A DNA stretch of 64,000 nucleotides, from assembly GCF_013155375.1 (NCBI RefSeq), contig NZ_JABJQY010000002.1:2294001-2358000 (forward strand), given 5' to 3'. A model generated the notes under the pieces. That model was not told the origin of the DNA, ran no database searches, and worked only from the letters and a program-made list of their open reading frames with translations. The position numbers were made by a program, and so were the translations under genes. This document shows positions 16,317-25,452 of the stretch, in pieces; positions within the stretch are counted from its first letter, which is position 1, and each line of letters starts with the position of its first letter. The stretch is from Nocardioides sp. zg-1308. Its GTDB lineage: Bacteria > Actinomycetota > Actinomycetes > Propionibacteriales > Nocardioidaceae.

Positions 16317-17501
16317 ATGACCACCACCTCCGACGGCACCGGCGACCTCGCGGTCGGCATGGTCGGCTACGCCTTCATGGGCGCCGCCCACTCGCAGGCC
16401 TGGCGCAGCGCGCCCCGATTCTTCGACCTGCCGATCCGCCCGCGGATGAGGGCCCTCGCCGGCCGCGACGCCGGCCGCGTCGCCGCGGCCGCCGACCGCC
16501 TGGGCTGGGAGTCCACCGAGACGTCCTGGAAGGCGCTGGTCGCCCGCGACGACATCGACCTCGTCGACGTCTGCACCCCCGGCGACACCCACGCCGAGAT
16601 CGCCATCGCGGCGCTGGAGGCGGGCAAGCACGTCCTGTGCGAGAAGCCGCTGGCCAACACGGTCGAGGAGGCCGAGGCGATGGTCCGCGCCGCCGAGGCC
16701 GCCGCCGCCCACGGCGTCCGGTCGATGGTCGGCTTCACCTACCGCCGCGTCCCCGCGATCGCCCTCGCCCGCCAGCTCGTCAGCGAGGGACGGCTCGGGA
16801 CGCTGCACCACGTCCGCGCGCAGTACCTCCAGGACTGGATCGTCGACCCGGAGGCGCCGATGTCGTGGCGCCTCGACAAGTCGCAGGCCGGCTCCGGCGC
16901 GCTCGGCGACATCGGCGCCCACATCATTGACCTGGCGCAGTTCATCACCGGCGACAGCATCCGCCGGGTCTCGGGCCGGCTGCGGACCTTCGTCGAGGAG
17001 CGCCCGCTGCCCAGCGAGCACTCGGGGCTGTCCGGGACGGCCGGGACGGGGACCGGCACGGTCACCGTCGACGACGCCGCGACGTTCCTCGCCGAGTTCG
17101 ACGGGGGAGCGATGGGCGTCTTCGAGGCGACCCGCTTCGCCAACGGCCGCAAGAACGCGATCCGGGTCGAGATCAACGGCTCCGCCGGAAGCCTCGCCTT
17201 CGACTTCGAGGACATGAACATCCTGCACTTCTTCGACGGCACCGAGGACGCCGGCACCGCCGGCTTCCGGCGCATCCTGGTCACGGAGGCGCAGCACCCC
17301 TACGTCGAGGCGTGGTGGCCGCCGGGCCACCTCATCGGCTACGAGCACGGCTTCACCCACCAGGTCGTCGACCTCGTCAACGACATCGCCGCCGGCAACG
17401 ACCCGGCTCCGTCCTTCGCCGACGGCCTCCGCGTGCAGCGGGTCCTCGCCGCGGTGGAGACGAGCTCCGACACCAACGCCTGGCAGGACATCCCCCGCTG
17501 A
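16317..17501 (+). CDS. Gfo/Idh/MocA-family NAD(P)-dependent sugar dehydrogenase
   Basis: The product has 394 residues. The N-terminal Rossmann domain begins [17 protein letters not shown], and [20 protein letters not shown] leads into HVLCEKPLA, the EKP motif with the catalytic Lys. The C-terminal domain has [16 protein letters not shown], with the His expected near the substrate. It probably oxidises the sugar or polyol brought in by the importer. The ATG has GAGGAG-type sequence upstream. The isomerase follows 49 bp later, probably in the same operon. Confidence 0.9.
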   Translation: MTTTSDGTGDLAVGMVGYAFMGAAHSQAWRSAPRFFDLPIRPRMRALAGRDAGRVAAAADRLGWESTETSWKALVARDDIDLVDVCTPGDTHAEIAIAALEAGKHVLCEKPLANTVEEAEAMVRAAEAAAAHGVRSMVGFTYRRVPAIALARQLVSEGRLGTLHHVRAQYLQDWIVDPEAPMSWRLDKSQAGSGALGDIGAHIIDLAQFITGDSIRRVSGRLRTFVEERPLPSEHSGLSGTAGTGTGTVTVDDAATFLAEFDGGAMGVFEATRFANGRKNAIRVEINGSAGSLAFDFEDMNILHFFDGTEDAGTAGFRRILVTEAQHPYVEAWWPPGHLIGYEHGFTHQVVDLVNDIAAGNDPAPSFADGLRVQRVLAAVETSSDTNAWQDIPR

Positions 17502-17550
17502 GCGGCGCCCCGCCGGCCACCATCAGCAGACGACGACCAAGGAGCGACCG

Positions 17551-18558
17551 ATGACCCGACCCATCACCCTGTTCACCGGCCAGTGGGCCGACCTGCCGTT
17601 CGAGGAGGTCTGCAAGCTGGCCTCGGGCTGGGGCTACGACGGCCTCGAGATCGCCTGCTGGGGCGACCACTTCGACCCCTGGGCCGCGGTCGAGGACGAC
17701 GGCTACGTCCCGGCGAAGCGCGAGATGCTGGAGAAGCACGGCCTGCAGGTGTTCGCCATCAGCAACCACCTCAAGGGCCAGGCCGTCTGTGACGACCCGA
17801 TCGACGCGCGCCACCGCGACATCCTGCCCGACCGGATCTGGGGCGACGGCGACGCCGAGGGCGTGCGCCAGCGCGCCGCCGAGGAGATGAAGATGACCGC
17901 CCGGGCCGCGCGCAAGCTCGGCGTCGACGTGGTCGTCGGCTTCACCGGCTCCTCCATCTGGAAGTACGTCGCGATGTTCCCGCCGGCCTCGCAGGCGCTC
18001 GTCGACGCCGGCTACCAGGACTTCGCCGACCGCTGGAACCCGATCCTCGACGTCTTCGACAGCGAGGGCGTGCGCTTCGCGCACGAGGTGCACCCCTCCG
18101 AGATCGCCTACGACTACTGGACGACCGTCGCCGCCATGGAGGCCATCGGGCACCGCGAGGCGTTCGGCCTCAACTGGGACCCCAGCCACTTCGTGTGGCA
18201 GGACCTCGACCCGGTCGGCTTCCTCTGGGACTTCAAGGACCGGATCTACCACGTGGACTGCAAGGACGCGAAGAAGCAGGTCGGCAACGGCCGCAACGGA
18301 CGCATGGGCTCCCACCTGGCGTGGGCCGACCCGCGACGCGGCTGGGACTTCGTCTCGACGGGCCACGGTGACGTCCCCTGGGAGCAGTGCTTCCGGATGC
18401 TCAACACGATCGGCTACGACGGGCCCATCTCCGTGGAGTGGGAGGACGCCGGGATGGACCGCCTGGTCGGGGCGCCCGAGGCGCTCGAGTTCGTGCGTCG
18501 CCTGGCCTTCGACGCCCCCACGGCGGCCTTCGACGCGGCCTTCAGCACGCAGTCGTAG
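17551..18558 (+). CDS. Sugar phosphate isomerase/epimerase (AP endonuclease 2 fold)
   Basis: The product has 335 residues and a TIM-barrel of the xylose-isomerase-like superfamily. Visible landmarks are [69 protein letters not shown] and [11 protein letters not shown]; the Glu, Asp, His and Glu in these would bind the divalent metal. It likely converts the product of the neighbouring dehydrogenase. AAGGAG precedes the ATG. The gene closes the ROK-importer island. Confidence 0.88.
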   Translation: MTRPITLFTGQWADLPFEEVCKLASGWGYDGLEIACWGDHFDPWAAVEDDGYVPAKREMLEKHGLQVFAISNHLKGQAVCDDPIDARHRDILPDRIWGDGDAEGVRQRAAEEMKMTARAARKLGVDVVVGFTGSSIWKYVAMFPPASQALVDAGYQDFADRWNPILDVFDSEGVRFAHEVHPSEIAYDYWTTVAAMEAIGHREAFGLNWDPSHFVWQDLDPVGFLWDFKDRIYHVDCKDAKKQVGNGRNGRMGSHLAWADPRRGWDFVSTGHGDVPWEQCFRMLNTIGYDGPISVEWEDAGMDRLVGAPEALEFVRRLAFDAPTAAFDAAFSTQS

Positions 18559-18571
18559 GGCTGATCGCCTC

Positions 18572-18577
18572 TAGACT
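18572..18577 (+). promoter_or_regulatory. TAGACT -10 hexamer, leaderless-type promoter
   Basis: TAGACT is followed by CCGCGC (6 nt) and the ATG at 18584, with no Shine-Dalgarno sequence. Spacing is identical to the promoters at 21680, 24029, 33798 and 37468. Confidence 0.55.
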
Positions 18578-18583
18578 CCGCGC

Positions 18584-19450
18584 ATGAGGGGCTTCCGGGC
18601 GAAGGACGCGGACCGCGACCGGTTCGTCGAGCTGATCGAGGCGGCGTACGTCGACGGCCAGCTCGGCGCCGAGGACCGCGACCTGCGGGTGAGCCGGGCC
18701 CTGACGGCCGAGACGCTCGACGAGCTCCAGACGCTGACGCGCGACCTGCAGCTGCCGGAGGGCCACGTCCCTCCGGCAGCCCCCAGCCGGACGCCGGTCC
18801 GGGTGCTGTCCCGACCCTCGTCCGGGGCGCGTGGCGTGCTGGTCGGGCTGGTCGTGTTCGTCGTGCTGGTCGCGGTGGGGGTCACCGGGGTGGTGGCCCT
18901 GGCGATGTTCGCGGTGAGCGGTGGCCCGGACGCCACGACGTCGACCGTGGTCGACCCGGCACCGGCCGTGCCCGGGCAGGACCCGGCGATCGGGCAGCCG
19001 GGGCCCCCGTCGTTCGAGCTGACCCCGGCCGGGGTGCGCGGCCTCCTGCGCGACTACGAGGCGGAGTTCGGCACGCTCGACGCCTTCGAGACCGGCCTCT
19101 ACCCCGAGCACGCCTGGGCCTTCGTGCCGGTGCGGGGCGCGCGTCCCCGCTACGAGCGCTGGTCCTTCGACGGCGCCTGGAGCCGGCAGTCGGACGCGTC
19201 GGCCGTGCGCGACGGGAGCCCGGTCATCGACCTCGGCGCGCTCGACGTGCGCCGCCTCTTCGCCAACATCGACACCGCCCAGAAGACGCTCGACGTGCCG
19301 CGCGGCGAGCTCACGCACGTGCTGGTCAACTCGTGGATGGAGGCGAGACCGTCGGTCAACATCTACGTCGCCAACCGCTTCGACGAGAGCGGCTACCTCA
19401 GGACCACGCTGGCCGGCGACGTCGTCCGCGCTTACCCCTACGGCGGGTGA
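18584..19450 (+). CDS. DUF1707 domain membrane protein
   Basis: The product has 288 residues. Residues 1-60 are a DUF1707 domain: RAKDADRDRFVELIEAAYVD, GQLGAEDRDLRVSRAL and TLDELQTLTRDL. One transmembrane helix follows at about 85-110 (VLVGLVVFVVLVAVGVTGVV). The remaining roughly 170 residues would lie outside the cell and are not recognisable; YERWSFDGAW hints at a beta-rich fold. DUF1707 is a short N-terminal module on many actinobacterial membrane proteins, of unknown role. Confidence 0.82.
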   Translation: MRGFRAKDADRDRFVELIEAAYVDGQLGAEDRDLRVSRALTAETLDELQTLTRDLQLPEGHVPPAAPSRTPVRVLSRPSSGARGVLVGLVVFVVLVAVGVTGVVALAMFAVSGGPDATTSTVVDPAPAVPGQDPAIGQPGPPSFELTPAGVRGLLRDYEAEFGTLDAFETGLYPEHAWAFVPVRGARPRYERWSFDGAWSRQSDASAVRDGSPVIDLGALDVRRLFANIDTAQKTLDVPRGELTHVLVNSWMEARPSVNIYVANRFDESGYLRTTLAGDVVRAYPYGG

Positions 19451-19498
19451 CCGATCCCACGTGACGCCAGCCGTCCGTCCGTCGCGGGTTGCGGCACC

Positions 19499-20554
19499 AT
19501 GTCCGCCATGACCGCACACGCAGCGAAGACCGACCCCGGCCGCTTCTTCGAGGACTTCGCCGTCGGCCAGGTCATCGACCACGCCACCCCGCGCACCGTC
19601 ACCGAGGGCGACCGGGCGCTCTACGGCGCGATCTACCCGACCCGCTTCGCGATCGCGTCGTCGGCGGAGTTCGCCGCGTCGGTCGGGCTCGTGCCCCACC
19701 CGGTCGAGGAGCTGGTCGGCTTCCACGTCGCCTTCGGCAAGACGGTCCCCGACGTCTCGCTCAACGCCGTCGCCAACCTCGGCTACGCCGAGTGCCGCTT
19801 CCACGCCCCGGTCGTGCCGGGCGACACGCTGCGGACGCGCTCGGAGGTCATCGGCCTCAAGCAGAACTCGAACGGGAGGACGGGCGTCGTGTGGGTGCGG
19901 TCCACGGCGACCAACCAGCGCGGCGAGGTCGTCATCGACTGGGCCCGCTGGGTGATGGTGCACAAGCGGTCGGCCGACGCGCCGGCGCCGGAGACCGTCG
20001 TGCCCGCCCTCGCGGACGTCGTCCGTCCCGAGGACCTCGTCGTCCCGGCGGGCCTCGACCTGACGTCGTACGACGTCGCTGCCGCCGGCGGGCCGCACCT
20101 GTTCGACGACTACGAGGTGGGGGAGCGGATCGACCACGTCGACGGCGTGAGCCTCACCGACGCCGAGCACATGATGGCCACCCGGCTGTGGCAGAACACC
20201 GCGAAGGTCCACTTCAGCACCGACGCCCGCCCCGACGGCCGGCGACTGGTCTACGGCGGGCACGTCATCTCCCTGGCACGGGCCCTGTCGTTCAACGGCC
20301 TCGCCAACGCCCAGCTCGTCGCCGCGATCAACGCCGGCGCCCACGTCGCGCCGGCCTTCGCCGGCGACACGGTCTACGCGTGGTCCGAGGTCCTCGACAA
20401 GGCGACCGTCGACGCGCCGGGCGTCGGTGCGCTCCGGCTCCGGCTGGTGGCCACCCGCGGCCGCGACGAGTCGATGACCCTGCGCGGCGAGGACGGCAGG
20501 CACGCCGACGGCGTCCTGCTCGACCTGGACCACTGGGTGTTCATCCCGCGCTGA
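19499..20554 (+). CDS. MaoC-type double hot-dog hydratase, mesaconyl-CoA hydratase (beta-methylmalyl-CoA dehydratase)-like
   Basis: The product has 351 residues with two hot-dog units. GRFFEDFAVGQVIDHATPRTVTEGD, FGKTVPDVSLNAVANLGYAE, VIGLKQNSNGRTGVVWV and WVMVHKR closely follow the pattern I remember for the roughly 340-residue Mch enzymes of Rhodobacter and Chloroflexus, which interconvert beta-methylmalyl-CoA and mesaconyl-CoA. The second half repeats the layout (FDDYEVGERIDHVDGVSLTDAEH). Other ethylmalonyl-CoA-pathway genes are not in the window, so the pathway is open. A second ATG lies three codons in. It is convergent with the sulfotransferase gene, leaving 7 bp between stops. Confidence 0.72.
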   Translation: MSAMTAHAAKTDPGRFFEDFAVGQVIDHATPRTVTEGDRALYGAIYPTRFAIASSAEFAASVGLVPHPVEELVGFHVAFGKTVPDVSLNAVANLGYAECRFHAPVVPGDTLRTRSEVIGLKQNSNGRTGVVWVRSTATNQRGEVVIDWARWVMVHKRSADAPAPETVVPALADVVRPEDLVVPAGLDLTSYDVAAAGGPHLFDDYEVGERIDHVDGVSLTDAEHMMATRLWQNTAKVHFSTDARPDGRRLVYGGHVISLARALSFNGLANAQLVAAINAGAHVAPAFAGDTVYAWSEVLDKATVDAPGVGALRLRLVATRGRDESMTLRGEDGRHADGVLLDLDHWVFIPR

Positions 20555-20561
20555 CCCTCGA

Positions 20562-21656
20562 TCAGCTGCGCGAGGGCTCCGGGTCGGGCACGGTGCGGGC
20601 CAGCAGCTCGGCGGCGATGAGCTCGAGCGCGTCGTCGAGCGCCTCGGGCGGAGCCACGCCCAGCCGGTCGAGGACCACGGTCGCGGCGTCGAGCAGCTCG
20701 GCGTCGTCGGCCTCGTCGGGCGTACGCCCCGCGCGCGGGGCGGCGGGCAGGAGGTCGTCCAGGTCGCCGACGACGTCGTAGGACCGTTCGCCGAGCGTGG
20801 CGACCATCGCCTCCGCGCGCTCGCGCACCCAGTCATGGTGCTTCGCGGGGAGGACGAACGGCTCCGCGGGTGCGCTGCCAGCGAGCACGTCGCGGGTGAA
20901 GGCGCCCTTGCGGTAGCGCGTCACGTCGAGCGAGCGGCGCTCGCGCGGGAAGCGGTCGTTGACCCGCCGCAGCAGCTCGGCCTCGACGATGCCGATCGAG
21001 TCGTTGGGGAGGCGCGGCACGGTGTCGAGGTCGGTGACCTCCACGCCGAGCACCGTGCCGGCGCGACGCCACAGCTCGTCGCGGGGCGCGCCGGACGGGG
21101 GGACCGTGACCAGGTGGACGCGCTCGTCGGGCAGGCCCACGGTCCAGCGGTCGAGGATGGCCGGGACGTCCTGGTAGCGCCAGAACTTCTGCTCGCCGTC
21201 GCCGCGACGGGCGGAGCCGAGGAACCTGCCGAAGGGCTGGCGCGCCCCCTGCTTGACGCGCTGCTGCCAGGCCGACGGGAGCACCCGGCCGAGGTCGCGC
21301 ACGGTCAGCACGAGGTGCACCTCGTCGGCGACGGCGGCGAGCCGGTCGAGCGCGCCGGCAGCGGCCTCGGGAGGGGAGTCGGAGAAGTGCTCGTGGCTGA
21401 TCAGCACGTCGTCGCTCCACTCACCGGACCGCTCGAGGAGCCGGTCCCAGGTCCGCAGCTGCTCCTCGTCGAGGCGGCTGACGAGCGCGTCCATGCCCTT
21501 GACGACGGCGGCCGCGACGAAGTGGTCGCGCATCACCGCGCCCGGGAGGAGCAGCCCGCGGTGCCGCAGCGTCTCGCGGTGCTGCCACCACAGGTCGTGC
21601 AGGTAGGTCGTCCCGGACTTCGCGGTGCCGACGTGGAGGAACGCACGGCGGGCCAT
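20562..21656 (-). CDS. Sulfotransferase-like protein, paralogue of the one at 6506
   Basis: The product has 364 residues. FLHVGTAKSGTTYLHDLWWQH is cut here as the PAPS loop AKSGTTYL at residues 9-16. The region VHLVLTVRDLGRVLPSAWQQ matches the 3'-phosphate-binding strand and helix of the 6506 protein, and both share the pattern HEHF/HEFF before it. The two are therefore paralogues of one actinobacterial family. A TAGGGT hexamer lies 7 nt before the ATG. It is divergent from a methyltransferase, echoing the LicD-methyltransferase/sulfotransferase neighbourhood at 4718-7564. Confidence 0.75.
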   Translation of the reverse strand: MARRAFLHVGTAKSGTTYLHDLWWQHRETLRHRGLLLPGAVMRDHFVAAAVVKGMDALVSRLDEEQLRTWDRLLERSGEWSDDVLISHEHFSDSPPEAAAGALDRLAAVADEVHLVLTVRDLGRVLPSAWQQRVKQGARQPFGRFLGSARRGDGEQKFWRYQDVPAILDRWTVGLPDERVHLVTVPPSGAPRDELWRRAGTVLGVEVTDLDTVPRLPNDSIGIVEAELLRRVNDRFPRERRSLDVTRYRKGAFTRDVLAGSAPAEPFVLPAKHHDWVRERAEAMVATLGERSYDVVGDLDDLLPAAPRAGRTPDEADDAELLDAATVVLDRLGVAPPEALDDALELIAAELLARTVPDPEPSRS

Positions 21657-21679
21657 GCCGGTGACCCTACTGGGTGCGG

Positions 21680-21685
21680 CAGACT
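21680..21685 (+). promoter_or_regulatory. CAGACT -10 hexamer, leaderless-type promoter
   Basis: CAGACT is followed by 6 nt and the GTG at 21692. On the opposite strand, TAGGGT at 21664-21669 serves the divergent sulfotransferase gene, so two leaderless-type promoters sit back to back within about 35 bp. Confidence 0.5.
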
Positions 21686-21691
21686 CGCCCC

Positions 21692-22513
21692 GTGGCCTGG
21701 GATCGCGACTTCTTCTACGACACCTACCCCCGGGCGGAGGCCGCGTTCGGGGAGCGCCTCGACGAGAGCCTGGACCCGCGCGGGCCGTCGGTGCTGCTGC
21801 AGGTGGTGCGCGAGCTGGACCTGCAGCCGGACAGCCGGGCGGTCGACGTCGGCTGCGGCGAGGGCGGTCACGCGTTCCGCCTCGCCACCCACTTCGGCTT
21901 CCGGGTGCTGGGCATCGACCCCGTCCAGCGCCACCTCGACCTGGCCCGCGAGGCCCGCCGCGAGGAGGTGCCCGACATCGCGGCGCGCGTCTCCTTCGAG
22001 CGCGGCTCGGCGACGCGGATCCCCGTGGCGGACTCCTCCCAGGACCTGGTGTGGTGCCGCGACGTGATGGTCCACGTCGACGACCCCGCCGAGGCGTACG
22101 ACGAGTTCGCCCGGGTGCTGCGCCCCGGTGGCCACGTCGTCGGCTACCAGGCGGTCGCCACCGACCTGCTCGCCCCCGAGGAGGCCGACTGGCTCTTCGA
22201 GGTGATGGGGGTGGTGCCCGGCTCGGCGGACCCGCGCGTGCTCGACGCGGCGATCGCCGGCTCGGGGCTCGAGGTCGTGGACACGATCGACCTGGCCGGC
22301 GAGTGGGGGGAGTGGTCGCAGGAGCAGGACGGCCGCGCCGCGCGGGCGCTGCTGCACCTGGCTCGGCTGCTCCGCGCGCCCGACCGCTACCGCGCCGAGT
22401 TCGGCGACGCGGCGTACGACGTGATGCTCGGCGACTGCCGCTGGCACGTCTACCGGATGATGGGCAAGCTCGCCGGGCGCATCGACGTGCTGCGGGCGCC
22501 CGATCGCCGATGA
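21692..22513 (+). CDS. Class I SAM-dependent methyltransferase
   Basis: The product has 273 residues. AVDVGCGEGGHAFRLATHFG is motif I, VLGIDPVQRHLDLARE carries the acidic residue that binds the ribose, and VWCRDVMVHVDDPAEAYDEF followed by ARVLRPGGHVVGY are the later strands typical of Methyltransf_11/25. The acceptor is unknown. I chose GTG 21692 over GTG 21674 because CAGACT ends 6 nt before it. It shares an intergenic region with the divergent sulfotransferase-like gene. Confidence 0.85.
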   Translation: MAWDRDFFYDTYPRAEAAFGERLDESLDPRGPSVLLQVVRELDLQPDSRAVDVGCGEGGHAFRLATHFGFRVLGIDPVQRHLDLAREARREEVPDIAARVSFERGSATRIPVADSSQDLVWCRDVMVHVDDPAEAYDEFARVLRPGGHVVGYQAVATDLLAPEEADWLFEVMGVVPGSADPRVLDAAIAGSGLEVVDTIDLAGEWGEWSQEQDGRAARALLHLARLLRAPDRYRAEFGDAAYDVMLGDCRWHVYRMMGKLAGRIDVLRAPDRR

Positions 22514-22608
22514 GGTCGGCTTAACCGCTCGACCGGGGTCGACGTCTTTGGCAGGGTGGCAGTCCGCACCACGAGGCCGCACGCGACCCCTTTGATCCAG
22601 GAGGACCC

Positions 22609-22794
22609 ATGCCTGACCAGGACCCCAACGCAGACATCAAGGCGAAGATGCGGGAGGCCCTCGATCGCAAGAAGGGTCACCACCACCCCGACGACAGCGC
22701 CGGCTCGCGCGAGAAGGCGCACGGCTCGGAGGTCAGCGACAAGAACGTCGCGAAGCCGATGCACCGCCGCAAGGCCGGGGGCGGCGGGGTCTGA
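22609..22794 (+). CDS. DUF5302 small protein
   Basis: The product has 61 residues. The start MPDQDPNADIKAKMREALDR and the end KPMHRRKAGGG match the small actinobacterial DUF5302 family. It is highly charged, probably disordered and of unknown function. AGGAGG lies immediately upstream of the ATG, an unusually strong ribosome site for this window, suggesting high expression. It is convergent with the MFS gene. Confidence 0.8.
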   Translation: MPDQDPNADIKAKMREALDRKKGHHHPDDSAGSREKAHGSEVSDKNVAKPMHRRKAGGGGV

Positions 22795-22807
22795 GACCCG
22801 CTCCGAC

Positions 22808-23992
22808 CTAGGACCGCGACGCGCCGGCGGACGACCCCGCGGGGTTCTCGTCCGCCGGCGCGAACGCCCTCGCCAGCCAGAACAGGGCCACGACCATGAC
22901 CAGCGGCACCGCGAACCCCACCCGCAGGGAGCCGGCGCCGACCGCGCCCGTCATCACCGCCCCGAGCAGCGCCCCGGCGTAGTTGAACTGGTTGAACCGC
23001 GCCACGACGGCGTCCACCCGGGCCTGCCGGGTCGCCGGGTCCGCGTCGCGCCCGGCGAGCGCGGCGGCCGCCGAGAAGCTCAGCGGCGCCACGACCGCCA
23101 CGCCGCAGCCGAGCAGCGTGAAGCCGACGACGGCCACCGGCCACGACGGGGCGGCGACGACCACGACGAGGGCGACGAACGCGATGGCGGCGCCCGCGCG
23201 CAGCAGCCGCACGGCGCCGACCTCCTCGGTGAGCCGGTCGCCGACCAGCCGCACCAGGCCGCTCGCGACCAGGTAGGGCAGCGTGGCGAGCGCGACGAGG
23301 TCCTCGGGTGCGCCGAACTCGTCGTCCAGGTAGACCGGTCCCCACGTGGCGGCGGCCGTGTCGACGGTGTAGAACGCCACCAGCGCCAACCCGACCATCA
23401 CGATCGCCCGCCAGGGCACGCCGGTCTGGGTCGACGTGGCCGCCTCGCCGTGGTCCCGGGCGAGGTAGGGGGCAGCGGAGGCCAGGACGGGCAGCACCGC
23501 CAGCAGCGCGACGGCCGACCACGGCACGTCGCCCGTGCCGAGGGTGATCAGCGCACCGATGACCCCGCCGAGGGTCCAGGCGCCGTGGCAGGACGGCAGC
23601 ACCACCCGGCCGAGCCGGTGCTCGAGCGCCACGGCCTGCATGTTGCCGGTGGCGTCCACCAGGCCCAGCCCGACGCCGTACGTCGCCAGCCCGAGCACGA
23701 AGACGACGGTCGAGGGGGCGAGCACGGCCACCGCGACGCCCGCGGCGAGGACGAGCAGACCGGCGCGCAGCACGGTCGCGCTGTCGAGGCGCGGGGCCAG
23801 CCGCTCGGCCACCAGCGAGCCGACCCCCGCCAGGAGCACCATCATCAGCAGCACCCCGGACAGGGCCAGCTCGCCGAGGTCCCACCGGTCCTGGATGCGC
23901 GGCAGCCGGGTGGTGAGGCTGATGAAGACCAGGCCCTGCACCAGGAACGCCGCGGAGATCGCCAGGCGGGCCCGCCGCAGGTCTGCAGTCAT
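22808..23992 (-). CDS. Major facilitator superfamily transporter
   Basis: The product has 394 residues with about 12 hydrophobic segments. The N-half loop RAGLLVLAAG after ERLAPRLDSATV and the central hydrophilic loop near residues 185-200 (LARDHGEAATSTQTG) divide the two six-helix bundles. It resembles fucose/glucose-type or drug-efflux-type MFS proteins of the FucP/YbjJ branch; the substrate cannot be told. I chose ATG 23992 over ATG 24001 because CACCAT lies 7 nt upstream of the inner one. The gene is divergent from the phosphatase. Confidence 0.85.
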   Translation of the reverse strand: MTADLRRARLAISAAFLVQGLVFISLTTRLPRIQDRWDLGELALSGVLLMMVLLAGVGSLVAERLAPRLDSATVLRAGLLVLAAGVAVAVLAPSTVVFVLGLATYGVGLGLVDATGNMQAVALEHRLGRVVLPSCHGAWTLGGVIGALITLGTGDVPWSAVALLAVLPVLASAAPYLARDHGEAATSTQTGVPWRAIVMVGLALVAFYTVDTAAATWGPVYLDDEFGAPEDLVALATLPYLVASGLVRLVGDRLTEEVGAVRLLRAGAAIAFVALVVVVAAPSWPVAVVGFTLLGCGVAVVAPLSFSAAAALAGRDADPATRQARVDAVVARFNQFNYAGALLGAVMTGAVGAGSLRVGFAVPLVMVVALFWLARAFAPADENPAGSSAGASRS

Positions 23993-24028
23993 GGCGAGCA
24001 TGGTGGCAGGCCGACCTCCCGCGCGTGG

Positions 24029-24034
24029 CAGACT
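24029..24034 (+). promoter_or_regulatory. CAGACT -10 hexamer, leaderless-type promoter
   Basis: CAGACT is followed by CGCGGC (6 nt) and the ATG at 24041. The string CAGACTCGC also occurs at 21680 and 46236. Confidence 0.5.
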
Positions 24035-24040
24035 CGCGGC

Positions 24041-24610
24041 ATGTCGTCAGCCGAGGGAGCCGAGCTCTGGGTCGTCCGCCACGGCGAGACCGAGTGGAGC
24101 CGCGACGGCAGGCACACCTCGACCACCGACCTGCCGCTCACCGACGTGGGGGAGCTGGCCGCCGTCTCGCTGGCGACCCGGCTGGCCGAGGTGGAGTTCG
24201 ACCTCGTCCTGACGAGCCCGCGCCGGCGCGCCCGTCGTACGGCCGAGCTGGCCGGCTTCCCCGAGGCGCAGGTCGACGAGGACCTCGTCGAGTGGGGCTA
24301 CGGCGACTACGAGGGCGTCACGACCGCGGAGATCCGCGAGACGGTGCCGGGCTGGACGGTGTGGACGCACCCGAGCCCGGGCGGCGAGAGCGCCGACGAG
24401 GTGTCCGTCCGCCTCGACCGCGTCGTGGAGCGGACCCGGCGGCACGGGCGCAGCCTGGTCTTCGCTCACGGCCACTCGCTGCGGGTGCTGACCGCGCGCT
24501 GGCTCGAGCAGCCGGCCGACGAGGGGCGCTTCTTCAAGCTCGACACCTCCACCATCTCGGTCCTCGGGTTCGAGCGCGAGCACCCGGCGCTGCTGAAGTG
24601 GAACAGCTGA
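24041..24610 (+). CDS. Histidine phosphatase (phosphoglycerate-mutase-like)
   Basis: The product has 189 residues. LWVVRHGETEWS carries the RHG catalytic motif, TSPRRRARRTAEL the second Arg, LVEWGYGDYEG the catalytic Glu region, and VFAHGHSLRVL the second His. It is a phosphohydrolase of the GpmB/acid-phosphatase type rather than a glycolytic mutase, judging by length. It starts a three-gene run with the PHP phosphoesterase and an ATPase. Confidence 0.9.
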   Translation: MSSAEGAELWVVRHGETEWSRDGRHTSTTDLPLTDVGELAAVSLATRLAEVEFDLVLTSPRRRARRTAELAGFPEAQVDEDLVEWGYGDYEGVTTAEIRETVPGWTVWTHPSPGGESADEVSVRLDRVVERTRRHGRSLVFAHGHSLRVLTARWLEQPADEGRFFKLDTSTISVLGFEREHPALLKWNS

Positions 24611-24612
24611 CC

Positions 24613-25452
24613 GTGCGGATCGACCTCCACACGCACTCCCGGGCCAGCGACGGCACCGACACCCCCGGCGACCTCGTCCGGGAGGCGAGGGCCGCCGGGC
24701 TCGACGTCGTCGCGCTCACCGACCACGACGCGATGTCGGGCTGGGTGGAGGCGCAGCAGGCCGCCGACGAGGTCGGCATCACGCTGGTGCCCGGTCTCGA
24801 GGTCAGCACCGCCTACCACCACCGCGGCGTGCACCTGCTCGGCTACCTCCCCGACCCGGCCCACCCGCCGCTCGTCGCCGCGCTCGACCGGATCCTGGCC
24901 GGGCGCACGGCGCGGACGCCGGCCATCGTCGACGCGCTGCGCCGGCACGGCATCGGCATCACCGAGGAGGACGTACGCCGCGAGGCGGGCGGGTCCGTGG
25001 CCGCCGGCCGGCCGCACGTGGCGGACGCCCTGGTCCGGCTCGGCGTCGCCGCCGACCGCACGCAGGCCTTCGACGAGCTCCTCAACCCGGGCCGGCCCGG
25101 CTACGCCAACCGCTACGCCGCGCCGCTGGAGGAGATGGTGCCGATCATCACCGCCGCGGGCGGAGTGACGGTGATCGCCCACCCGTGGGGGAGGAGCGGG
25201 CGCTCCGTCCTCGACGTTGATGACTTCGCCCTCCTCAAGGACCTCGGGCTCGCCGGGATCGAGGTGGACCACCAGGACCACGACGCCGGCACGCGCGCCG
25301 AGCTGCGCGGCATCGCGCGCGACCTCGACCTCGTCGTCACCGGCAGCAGCGACCACCACGGGCTCGGCAAGGTCGACCACGACCTCGGGGTCAACACGAC
25401 CGACCCGGAGCAGTACGAGCGGCTGATGTCCCTGGTCGCCTCCCGCACGTGA
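24613..25452 (+). CDS. PHP-domain phosphoesterase
   Basis: The product has 279 residues. RIDLHTHSRASDGTDTP is the first PHP metal motif, ALTDHDAMSGW the second, VPGLEVST and VIAHPWGR the third and fourth, and VTGSSDHHG the last. The family includes nucleoside-3',5'-bisphosphate and oligoribonucleotide phosphatases (TrpH/RNase AM type). I chose GTG 24613 because families start directly at M-R-I-D-L-H-T-H; GTG 24598 would overlap the previous gene. It is coupled to the next gene by GTGA. Confidence 0.88.
   Translation: MRIDLHTHSRASDGTDTPGDLVREARAAGLDVVALTDHDAMSGWVEAQQAADEVGITLVPGLEVSTAYHHRGVHLLGYLPDPAHPPLVAALDRILAGRTARTPAIVDALRRHGIGITEEDVRREAGGSVAAGRPHVADALVRLGVAADRTQAFDELLNPGRPGYANRYAAPLEEMVPIITAAGGVTVIAHPWGRSGRSVLDVDDFALLKDLGLAGIEVDHQDHDAGTRAELRGIARDLDLVVTGSSDHHGLGKVDHDLGVNTTDPEQYERLMSLVASRT

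Noticed and set aside
22556..24040. Plus-strand open frame leading into the phosphatase gene.
   Set aside because: The segment upstream of 24041 is antisense to the MFS transporter, whose transmembrane pattern is clear. The phosphatase starts at the RHG domain.
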